Shown here in pieces: positions 20,749 through 27,140 of a DNA stretch of 64,000 nucleotides. Source of the stretch: Streptococcus iniae (lineage in GTDB: Bacteria; Bacillota; Bacilli; Lactobacillales; Streptococcaceae). The position numbers and the translations under genes were made by a program. Each line of letters begins with the position of its first letter. Positions within the stretch are counted from its first letter, which is position 1. Location of the stretch: the NCBI RefSeq assembly GCF_030732225.1, contig NZ_CP132230.1:1788501-1852500 (forward strand), in the 5' to 3' direction. A model generated the notes under the pieces. The model made no database searches. It had not been told where the DNA came from and worked only from the letters and a program-made list of their open reading frames with translations.

Positions 20749-21039
20749 TTAAAGCAATGCAAGTATGAAAATGATATGAAGTATTCCTCTGAAAACATGA
20801 TGACTCAGATGCACCTTTTCACCACTGCTAACTCTAGCTAAATAAAGCAGAATCGGAATCACAATTAATATGAGGGCTAAAAGTAGCTTAACAAACCTTA
20901 GTTTTGAAAACAAAAAAATAAGTGATAGGAGAAAAAACAGGGCAAAAACAAGCAACTTGGTCTTTTGATAAGGCCCATTTTTTTCAACAAAAGCTGCTAA
21001 ACATAGAATCAAACTGTAAAGACACAAAATATAAACCAT
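20749..21039 (-). CDS. Small membrane protein (DUF3397-like)
   Basis: A 96-residue, very hydrophobic protein with three to four predicted spans (about 1-18, 28-44, 48-68 and 80-96). Its size and layout resemble DUF3397 proteins of streptococci, but no diagnostic motif was identified, so the family call is tentative. An adjacent GTG at 21042 is an alternative start; AGAGGTG eight bases before the ATG favours 21039. Its position between htpA and the LtaS-like gene gives no functional clue. Confidence 0.6.
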   Translation of the reverse strand: MVYILCLYSLILCLAAFVEKNGPYQKTKLLVFALFFLLSLIFLFSKLRFVKLLLALILIVIPILLYLARVSSGEKVHLSHHVFRGILHIIFILALL

Positions 21040-21140
21040 CACTTTTTCACCTCTTTAATTTCAATCATTATAGCACAAAAAGCTTGCAAATGTATTCTTT
21101 AAAAAACAGTTCTTCTTTTACAAATCACAATTGATTATGT

Positions 21141-21146
21141 TATAAT
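21141..21146 (+). promoter_or_regulatory. Extended -10 of the LtaS-like gene
   Basis: TGTTATAAT is an extended -10 about 30 bases before the GTG start. No strong -35 was recognised. Confidence 0.55.
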
Positions 21147-21177
21147 CGAAATTCATTATTTTTGAAAGGATACTGTT

Positions 21178-23298
21178 GTGAAGATTAATTTTGCATTAAA
21201 AAACATTACTTTTAACACACGTCTCAAACTCATCAGTCTGCTTGTCGGTTTTTACTGGCTTAAAACAATCACAGCCTACGCTATTGATTTTGATTTAGGG
21301 ACAAAAGGTTTATTACAATATATTTTACTCATTTTAAACCCACTTGCTATTAGCATCTTTTTATTTAGTCTCTCACTTTATTTCAAAAGAAAAACACTTT
21401 TTCTCTCAACTCTCCTTGTCTTTTATCTTTCTCTAAACATGCTTTTAATTGCTAATATTCTTTATTACAGAGAGTTTTCCGATTTTATCACTTTCAGTAC
21501 CATCTTATCTGCTAGTAAAGTTTCTGCGGGGCTTGGTGACTCTGCACTTCACTTACTTAGGTATTGGGATTTTATCTACATTCTCGATGTCATTGCCATC
21601 CCTATTTTTCTCTTCAAAAACAAAAATAATTTGTCGCAGAATCTAGGACAGCTAAGAAGTCATTTAATGGTTTCTGCGTTAGCTATTATCATTTTTATTT
21701 TAAATGTCACTTTAGCTGAAATAGACCGCCCACAATTGTTAAAACGAGGGTTTTCAAACTCATATATTGTAAGAGGGTTGGGCCTTGGTGTCTTTTTTTC
21801 AAACGATGTCAAAGAAACTTATAAAATAAATAAAATTCGTCAAAACGCTAGCGCTGATCAGCTTGATACTGTTGAACAATTCATTAATCAACATCACATT
21901 GCGCCAAATCCAGATTATTTCGGCATTGCCAAGGGCAGAAATGTCATTACCATACATTTAGAGAGTTTTCAGCAATTTCTAATAGATTTCCATTTAGAAG
22001 ATGACAAGGGGCAAAAACATGAAGTATCACCCTTTCTCAATTCCCTATACCATCATCCAGACACCCTGGCCTTTTCAAATGTTTTCCACCAAGTTAAAGC
22101 TGGCAAATCATCAGATTCTGAATTGCTTATGGAAACCTCTTTATTCGGTTTAAACCAGGGAGCCTTCTTCGTTAAATATGGAGCTAGCAATACACAGAAT
22201 GCCTTACCGCATATTCTCTCTAAAAAAGAAGGGTATACAACTGCTGCTTTCCATGGCAATGATGGTGCATTTTGGAATCGCAACAACACTTACAAACAAT
22301 TGGGGTATCAATACTGGTTTGACCAATCTTATCTGTCAAAACCAACAGAAGAAAATTCTTTTCAATATGGCTTAAATGACAAAGTACTATTTGCAGACTC
22401 AATCCAATACCTGGAAAGGCTTCAACAGCCATTTTACACCAAATACATCACTGCAACTAACCACTACCCCTATCAGCATTTAAGTGGTAAGGAATCAGGA
22501 TTCCCTCATGCAAAGACAAAAGATCAAACCATCAATGCCTACTTTAGTACCGTCAACTATTTAGATACTTCCATCAAACTCTTTTTTGATTATCTAAGAG
22601 ATTCAGGACTTCTTGAAAATTCTATTATTGTTTTATACGGCGATCATTATGGCATATCCCATTCACGCAATCCTGAGCTTGCTGAACTTCTAGGCAAGGA
22701 TAAAGAAGAATGGACAAGCTACGATAACGCCATGCTCCAAAGAGTTCCTTACATGGTTCATATCCCAGGAAGTCAAAAAGGGGGAATAATCGATACTTTT
22801 GGAGGTCTCATTGATTCTGCTCCAACAGTGCAACACCTCCTAGGTTTGGACACTCAAACACACATTCAGTTAGGGCAAGACCTGCTGGCTTCTAACAGAA
22901 GTCAGGTAGTCACCTTAAGAACAAATGGCACTTTTATCACACCTCTTGTCACGAGTTATGGCGGAAAACTCTACGAAACAAAAACTGGTCATGACATCAA
23001 TGAATTTGAAAACCCCTACTTCTTGGAGATTGAACAGGCCAAACAGCTAAGTGCTGAACGCCTTAACATAAGTGATCAGATACAAATCAATGACCTTCTT
23101 CGTTTCTATACTAAACATAACTTAGAAGCTCTTGAGCCCGATAAGATTTCTTACCTCAAAGCCTTTGATCGCCTAAAAGAAATTGAGGCAAAGGCCGGTG
23201 ATGCATCAACAAGTTTATACCATCAAAAACAAGGAAGCACTAGAGAACTCTTTAAAGACATAACCTTTCAAGATAAGCTGACAGCTCATTTGCAATAA
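21178..23298 (+). CDS. LTA synthase family phosphoglycerol transferase/sulfatase-fold protein
   Basis: A membrane enzyme of the LtaS family, which polymerises glycerol-phosphate from phosphatidylglycerol on the outer face of the membrane. The 706 residues have five N-terminal hydrophobic spans (to about 190) and an extracellular sulfatase-fold domain. Metal and active-site motifs are visible: ITIHLESFQ, AGKSSDSE, TNHYPY and YGDHYG. At the position of the catalytic threonine of S. aureus LtaS (GKTSD) there is serine (GKSSD). Translation begins at GTG 21178 after GAAAGGA. It may be a paralogue rather than the main LTA synthase. Confidence 0.88.
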   Translation: MKINFALKNITFNTRLKLISLLVGFYWLKTITAYAIDFDLGTKGLLQYILLILNPLAISIFLFSLSLYFKRKTLFLSTLLVFYLSLNMLLIANILYYREFSDFITFSTILSASKVSAGLGDSALHLLRYWDFIYILDVIAIPIFLFKNKNNLSQNLGQLRSHLMVSALAIIIFILNVTLAEIDRPQLLKRGFSNSYIVRGLGLGVFFSNDVKETYKINKIRQNASADQLDTVEQFINQHHIAPNPDYFGIAKGRNVITIHLESFQQFLIDFHLEDDKGQKHEVSPFLNSLYHHPDTLAFSNVFHQVKAGKSSDSELLMETSLFGLNQGAFFVKYGASNTQNALPHILSKKEGYTTAAFHGNDGAFWNRNNTYKQLGYQYWFDQSYLSKPTEENSFQYGLNDKVLFADSIQYLERLQQPFYTKYITATNHYPYQHLSGKESGFPHAKTKDQTINAYFSTVNYLDTSIKLFFDYLRDSGLLENSIIVLYGDHYGISHSRNPELAELLGKDKEEWTSYDNAMLQRVPYMVHIPGSQKGGIIDTFGGLIDSAPTVQHLLGLDTQTHIQLGQDLLASNRSQVVTLRTNGTFITPLVTSYGGKLYETKTGHDINEFENPYFLEIEQAKQLSAERLNISDQIQINDLLRFYTKHNLEALEPDKISYLKAFDRLKEIEAKAGDASTSLYHQKQGSTRELFKDITFQDKLTAHLQ

Positions 23299-23328
23299 AG
23301 AAGTTTACCTCATATTATTAGTCTGACT

Positions 23329-23372
23329 AAAAAGACGCTAGCGTCCCAACAAGGATACTGGCGTCTTTTTTT
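23329..23372 (+). terminator. Terminator of the LtaS-like gene
   Basis: AAAAAGACGC (23329 onward) pairs with GCGTCTTTTT (to 23370), followed by more T residues, about 30 bases past the stop. Confidence 0.75.
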
Positions 23373-23432
23373 CCATATCATTACCCCAAAAAAGAGTGCT
23401 AGCAACTCTCTCCCACTTCTAGAAGTAACGAA

Positions 23433-23457
23433 AAAACAGCCCCCAGTGGGCTGTTTT
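23433..23457 (-). terminator. Terminator of the rpsF-ssb-rpsR operon
   Basis: A ten-base perfect stem (23433-23442 with 23448-23457) with a short loop directly after the rpsR stop; T residues follow on the minus strand. Confidence 0.8.
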
Positions 23458-23458
23458 A

Positions 23459-23698
23459 TTAATCTTCGTTTACGTAAGGCATAAGTGCCATAACGCGAGC
23501 ACGTTTAATTGCTGTTGTTACTTTACGTTGGTTTTTAGCTGAAGTTCCTGTTACACGACGTGGAAGAATTTTTCCACGTTCTGAAACGAAACGGCTTAAA
23601 AGTTCAGTATCTTTGTAATCAACATATTCAATTTTATTAGCTGCGATGAAGTCAACTTTTTTACGGCGTTTGAATCCGCCACGACGTTGTTGAGCCAT
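23459..23698 (-). CDS. rpsR: 30S ribosomal protein S18
   Basis: A 79-residue basic protein of the small-subunit platform. It has the S18 signature beginning [20 protein letters not shown], the [20 protein letters not shown] core and the [13 protein letters not shown] tail. It is the last gene of rpsF-ssb-rpsR, with a good ribosome binding site (AGGAGAAA). S18 forms a dimer with S6, encoded by the first gene of the operon. Confidence 0.98.
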
Positions 23699-23762
23699 GT
23701 TATTTCTCCTTTATATTATACTCTTGAACTCTAGCAGAGTTCTTTCATTCAAACCCACTCTA

Positions 23763-24254
23763 TTAGAATGGTAAATCGTCATCTGAGATATCCATTGGGT
23801 TAGAGTTTCCAAATGGACTTTCTTCTCGACCAAAATTAGGCGTTTGTTGTGCTGGAGCAGAATAATTATTATTTGATGATGAATTGTTAAAACCGCCACC
23901 ATTATAAGAATTAGATGAGCCACCTTCACGTGTAGCACGGCTTTCCAACATTTGGAAATTATCCGCAACCACTTCAGTTACATAGACACGTTGACCTTGT
24001 TGATTGTCATAATTACGGGTTTGAATACGACCTGTTATTCCAATCAATGCACCTTTTTTAGCCCAGTTTGCTAAATTTTCAGCAGGTTGACGCCAGATGA
24101 CACAGTTAATGAAATCAGCTTCACGCTCACCACTTTGGCTTTTAAATGTACGGTTAACAGCAAGTGTAAAAGTAGCTACAGCCACTTGACTTGGTGTGTA
24201 ACGAAGTTCTGCATCTTTGGTCATACGACCAACTAGTACTACATTATTAATCAT
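23763..24254 (-). CDS. ssb: Single-stranded DNA-binding protein
   Basis: A 163-residue SSB. The OB fold spans about 1-107 ([20 protein letters not shown] start, [21 protein letters not shown]). A Gly/Asn/Ser/Gln-rich linker follows, and the acidic protein-docking tip is [10 protein letters not shown]. It lies 20 bases downstream of rpsF in the conserved S6-SSB-S18 operon, so this is the chromosomal housekeeping copy rather than a competence-specific SsbB. Confidence 0.97.
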   Translation of the reverse strand: MINNVVLVGRMTKDAELRYTPSQVAVATFTLAVNRTFKSQSGEREADFINCVIWRQPAENLANWAKKGALIGITGRIQTRNYDNQQGQRVYVTEVVADNFQMLESRATREGGSSNSYNGGGFNNSSSNNNYSAPAQQTPNFGREESPFGNSNPMDISDDDLPF

Positions 24255-24274
24255 AAACTACCTTCTTACCGGTC

Positions 24275-24565
24275 TTAAGCATCAAGTTTAACGATCATGT
24301 GACGAAGAATGTCACCGTTGATTTTTGAAAGACGGTCAAACTCACTAAGAGCTACAGCGTCAGTCGCTTCAACGTTAACGATGTGGTAAAGTCCTTCACG
24401 GAAATCATTGATTTCGTATGCAAGACGACGTTTTTCCCAATCTTTTGATTCAACAACAGTTGCACCATTGTCAGTTAAGATAGAGTCAAAGCGTGATACC
24501 AAAGCGTTTTTTGCTTCTTCTTCAATGTTTGGACGAATGATATAAAGAATTTCGTATTTAGCCAT
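24275..24565 (-). CDS. rpsF: 30S ribosomal protein S6
   Basis: A 96-residue S6 with ferredoxin-like fold signatures [20 protein letters not shown] and [22 protein letters not shown]. It starts behind AAAGGAGGAAAA. A stem-loop at 24593-24614 in its leader may relate to S6-S18 autoregulation, although the CCG element known from that regulatory RNA was not found. Confidence 0.98.
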   Translation of the reverse strand: MAKYEILYIIRPNIEEEAKNALVSRFDSILTDNGATVVESKDWEKRRLAYEINDFREGLYHIVNVEATDAVALSEFDRLSKINGDILRHMIVKLDA

Positions 24566-24592
24566 TGATATTTTCCTCCTTTTGGTCTAATG

Positions 24593-24614
24593 ACCTATAC
24601 TATTTAGTATAGGT
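24593..24614 (-). promoter_or_regulatory. Leader hairpin of rpsF
   Basis: ACCTATACTA and TAGTATAGGT form a perfect ten-base inverted repeat with a two-base centre, just upstream of the rpsF ribosome binding site. It is either an operator-like palindrome or a leader RNA hairpin. Confidence 0.45.
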
Positions 24615-24743
24615 AAGTGAGGTATGCTCACAGAATATCATTATACTTTAAATCAAAAAAAAAAGCAAGAAAAAAATAATTTAACTGGCCTTTTAAAAAG
24701 ACAAGTAATTTCTCAAAGTAAGTTCCGTCTGCCCTCCAAAACC

Positions 24744-26047
24744 GGAAGTTAGTGTGAAAAGGATTTTTATGGTGGAATTAAGTCTGAGACGTTTGGATTA
24801 GAAATGAGTTTATCCATCATGACAAAACACAAACACCTAACTCTCTCAGACCGTAATGACATCCAATCTGGTTTGGATAGAGGAGAAACCTTTAAAGCCA
24901 TCGGGCTTAATCTACTGAAACACCCTACTACTATCGCAAAAGAAGTCAAACGAAATAAGCAACTAAGAGAATCAACCAAAGACTGCCTAGACTGTCCGCT
25001 ACTAAGAAAAGCTCCCTATGTTTGTAATGGGTGTCCAAAGAGGAGGATCAACTGTGGTTACAAGAAGACCTTCTATCTTGCTAAGCAAGCTCAAAGGAAC
25101 TACGAAAAACTTTTAGTTGAATCTAGAGAAGGAATCCCTTTGAACAAAGAGACCTTCTGGAAAATAGATAGAGTCCTTTCTAATGGGGTCAAGAAGGGCC
25201 AACGTATCTATCATATCCTCAAAACCAACGATCTAGAAGTGAGTTCTTCAACCGTTTATCGACACATCAAGAAAGGCTACCTATCCATCACACCAATCGA
25301 CCTACCTAGAGCTGTGAAGTTCAAAAAAAGGCGAAAGAGCACACTCCCTCCTATTCCAAAAGCGATTAAAGAAGGGCGACGGTACGAGGATTTTATAGAA
25401 CACATGAACCAATCAGAGCTGAACTCCTGGCTTGAAATGGACACGGTTATTGGACGGATTGGTGGAAAGGTCCTTCTCACCTTCAATGTCGCCTTCTGTA
25501 ACTTCATCTTTGCCAAACTGATGGATTCTAAGACAGCTATCGAAACTGCTAAACACATACAGGTCATTAAGAGGACACTCTATGATAACAAGAGAGACTT
25601 CTTCAAACTCTTTCCTGTTATCCTAACGGATAATGGTGGGGAATTCGCTAGAGTGGATGATATTGAGATAGATGTTTGTGGACAGTCTCAACTCTTCTTT
25701 TGTGACCCTAATCGGTCTGACCAGAAAGCAAGAATCGAGAAGAATCATACCCTCGTGAGAGACATACTGCCTAAGGGGACTTCCTTCGACAACTTGACTC
25801 AAGAGGACATTAATCTGGCACTATCTCATATCAACAGCGTTAAGAGACAGGCTCTAAATGGTAAAACGGCTTATGAGCTATTCTCTTTTACTTACGGAAA
25901 AGACATCGCAAGTATACTCGGTATTGAGGAAATTACTGCGGAAGACGTCTGCCAATCTCCCAAACTATTAAAAGACAAAATCTAATAAAAGACAAAATCT
26001 AACCTAATCAACTAACTGATACAACCTAAACGTCTCACACTAACTTC
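24744..26047 (+). mobile_element. IS30-family insertion sequence
   Basis: The element surrounds the transposase gene at 24804-25985. Its right end (26030-26047) reads inward as GAAGTTAGTGTGAGACGTTT. Two candidate left ends exist. GAAGTTAGTGTGA at 24745 matches the right end perfectly for 13 bases. GGAATTAAGTCTGAGACG at 24774 matches over a longer, gapped stretch. The true left boundary and target duplication could not be fixed. The pair aaaagacaaaatctaa is directly repeated after the gene (near 25973 and 25988). Confidence 0.75.
24804..25985 (+). CDS. IS30 family transposase
   Basis: A 393-residue DDE transposase. The N-terminal helix-turn-helix reads HLTLSDRNDIQSGLDRGETFKAIGLNLLKHPTTIAKEVKR, typical of IS30. 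A Cys-rich segment (CLDCPLL, CNGCPKRRINC) lies near 55-80. The catalytic core has EMDTVIGR, LTDNGGEF and RSDQKARIEKNHTLVRDILPKG as the D-D-E set. The frame is intact, so the element may be active. An internal ATG at 24819 (MTKHKHLTL) is an equally plausible start. Confidence 0.93.
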   Translation: MSLSIMTKHKHLTLSDRNDIQSGLDRGETFKAIGLNLLKHPTTIAKEVKRNKQLRESTKDCLDCPLLRKAPYVCNGCPKRRINCGYKKTFYLAKQAQRNYEKLLVESREGIPLNKETFWKIDRVLSNGVKKGQRIYHILKTNDLEVSSSTVYRHIKKGYLSITPIDLPRAVKFKKRRKSTLPPIPKAIKEGRRYEDFIEHMNQSELNSWLEMDTVIGRIGGKVLLTFNVAFCNFIFAKLMDSKTAIETAKHIQVIKRTLYDNKRDFFKLFPVILTDNGGEFARVDDIEIDVCGQSQLFFCDPNRSDQKARIEKNHTLVRDILPKGTSFDNLTQEDINLALSHINSVKRQALNGKTAYELFSFTYGKDIASILGIEEITAEDVCQSPKLLKDKI

Positions 26048-26056
26048 AACCATAGC

Positions 26057-26253
26057 GGAACTTAATCTGAAACGCTTTCAGATGAGGAGGTTTTCTTGTA
26101 CCCTTTTTTTGCGATTTTTAACTCTGAAAACCTATGAAATCAAGTATTATAAAAACCAACGGAACTTAGTCTGAGACGGATTTTCGTTGGTTTTTATTGG
26201 TTTTTATCAGACTAAATTCCATTTCTACTAGAGGTGGAACTTACTTTGAGAAT
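26057..26253 (+). repeat. Scattered IS30-end-like repeats downstream of the element
   Basis: GGAACTTAATCTGAAACG (26057-26074), GGAACTTAGTCTGAGACGG (26161-26179) and GGAACTTACTTTGAGAAT (26236-26253) resemble the left-end copy at 24774. All have the same orientation. Confidence 0.65.
26151..26195 (+). terminator. Stem-loop enclosing an IS-end-like repeat
   Basis: AAAAACCAACG (26151-26161) pairs perfectly with CGTTGGTTTTT (26185-26195). The loop contains most of the IS-end-like copy at 26161-26179. It has terminator form on either strand. Confidence 0.55.
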
Positions 26254-26262
26254 TTAGCTTTT

Positions 26263-26295
26263 AAAAAGACACCCAATGCACACTTTGGATGTCTT
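26263..26295 (-). terminator. Terminator of the RYKNGD micro-gene unit
   Basis: On the minus strand a ten-base stem (26295-26286 with 26275-26266, one G-U pair) and a ten-base loop are followed by TTTTTAAAAG. It closes the transcript that starts near 26947. Confidence 0.7.
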
Positions 26296-26420
26296 CATTT
26301 CAGTTCTAAATTTGGATATAATCCTCTCTCACCATTTCAGAAGGAAGAAACAGACAACTGTGTTATCCCTTTTTTAAAAGGGATTAAGGTTAGCATTTTT
26401 ATAGCTTTAATCTCCTTTCT

Positions 26421-26459
26421 TTAGTGAAATGATTTTTTTAATGATTCTTTTTTTGACAT
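26421..26459 (-). CDS. Possible 12-residue peptide MSKKESLKKSFH
   Basis: A short frame near the 3' part of the micro-gene transcript. No ribosome binding site precedes it and it does not resemble the three RYKNGD peptides, so translation is doubtful. Confidence 0.15.
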   Translation of the reverse strand: MSKKESLKKSFH

Positions 26460-26469
26460 GTGTGAATAG

Positions 26470-26475
26470 TTACAT
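26470..26475 (-). other. AUG-UAA start-stop element
   Basis: GGGGTG, a six-base spacer, ATG and immediately TAA lie 18 bases downstream of the third micro-gene. It may be a ribosome-parking site or chance. Confidence 0.3.
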
Positions 26476-26492
26476 TGGATTCACCCCTTTAG

Positions 26493-26546
26493 CTATAGTT
26501 TGCAACTCGCTAAAGTGTCTCCATTTTTGTATCTTGCAACGTTCAT
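26493..26546 (-). CDS. Micro-gene 3: peptide MNVARYKNGDTLASCKL
   Basis: A 17-residue frame preceded by AAAGGAGG at ideal distance (5 bases to the ATG at 26546), one of the best ribosome binding sites in the window. It shares VARYKNGD with micro-gene 1 and RYKNGD with micro-gene 2. Unlike them, it continues past the Asp with TLASCKL, which includes a cysteine. I do not recognise the peptide. A signalling peptide, a regulatory leader peptide or a modified-peptide precursor are possible. Confidence 0.6.
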   Translation of the reverse strand: MNVARYKNGDTLASCKL

Positions 26547-26670
26547 AAGATCCTCCTTTAATAGAAAAACTCAATCCCTGTGCGACAATAACACTATTTA
26601 ACCTTTATCTTTCACCCTGAGTGCCAATAACAATAACTAACAGATTATGAATAACTAATCTCTGGAAAAA

Positions 26671-26712
26671 TTAGTCTCCATTCTTGTAACGTCCTTTATT
26701 GAATTTAAGCAT
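26671..26712 (-). CDS. Micro-gene 2: peptide MLKFNKGRYKNGD
   Basis: A 13-residue frame with GAAAGG eight bases before the ATG at 26712. It ends RYKNGD and then TAA, exactly like micro-gene 1. The two stretches differ by synonymous codons (CGT for CGG, AAT for AAC), which suggests that the peptide is conserved. No similarity to a known family is recognised. Confidence 0.6.
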   Translation of the reverse strand: MLKFNKGRYKNGD

Positions 26713-26860
26713 ATACTATACCTTTCAATATTGGAGATTTTCCAAAACTTATACTGTAAAGAGCGCTCCTTTGGCCAAATAACGCATACTTCAATAAGTT
26801 CAACAATGTGATCACTTTGTTAGTTGTAAAAGTCAGTTTGCCTACCGTTGTTGGAGCTAC

Positions 26861-26902
26861 TTAGTCTCCGTTCTTGTACCGTGCGACATGTAGTTTCATC
26901 AT
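26861..26902 (-). CDS. Micro-gene 1: peptide MMKLHVARYKNGD
   Basis: A 13-residue frame beginning at 26902 (a second ATG at 26899 is equally possible), preceded by AGGAGG at seven bases. It is the first frame of a transcript from the consensus promoter at 26954-26982. It ends RYKNGD-TAA. The same reading frame stays open for 55 codons after the stop (VAPTTVGKLTF... to about 26708), which may be chance. Confidence 0.65.
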   Translation of the reverse strand: MMKLHVARYKNGD

Positions 26903-26953
26903 AAGATTTCCTCCTATAAATCTGTGTCATATGTCATCCTTCTTTATAGTTTC

Positions 26954-26982
26954 ATTATAATGTAAGCGTTTGCTTTTGTCAA
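26954..26982 (-). promoter_or_regulatory. Consensus promoter of the RYKNGD unit
   Basis: TTGACA (26982-26977), a 17-base spacer and TATAAT (26959-26954) on the minus strand. Both hexamers match the sigma-A consensus perfectly, the strongest promoter seen in the window. The spacer contains AAACGCTT. Confidence 0.88.
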
Positions 26983-27128
26983 GAAAAAATATTTCCCTAT
27001 GACATTTTCCACTTGCCTAATAAAAAGATAAGAAAAAAAAGCTGTTATCATTGTTTTTTGAAAACTCTGATAGAAGCTATTATTTTGACTTTCTAGCCTA
27101 GCCTTTTCGCATATTGAAAAAACTTTGC

Positions 27129-27134
27129 TACAAT
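27129..27134 (+). promoter_or_regulatory. Extended -10 of mutY, likely leaderless start
   Basis: TGCTACAAT ends seven bases before the mutY ATG at 27141, so transcription should begin at or next to the start codon. Confidence 0.5.
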
Positions 27135-27140
27135 AGAGGT

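Noticed and set aside
24593..24614. S6-S18 autoregulatory RNA
   Set aside because: A stem is present, but the conserved CCG element of that RNA was not found, so it is listed only as a leader hairpin.
26197..26424. 75-residue plus-strand frame downstream of the IS30 element
   Set aside because: No ribosome binding site, and it overlaps the terminator and 3' part of the minus-strand micro-gene unit.
26497..26546. RYKNGD peptides considered as class IIa bacteriocins because of a YGNGV-like look
   Set aside because: Too short, no double-glycine leader, no immunity or transport genes, and the motif differs.
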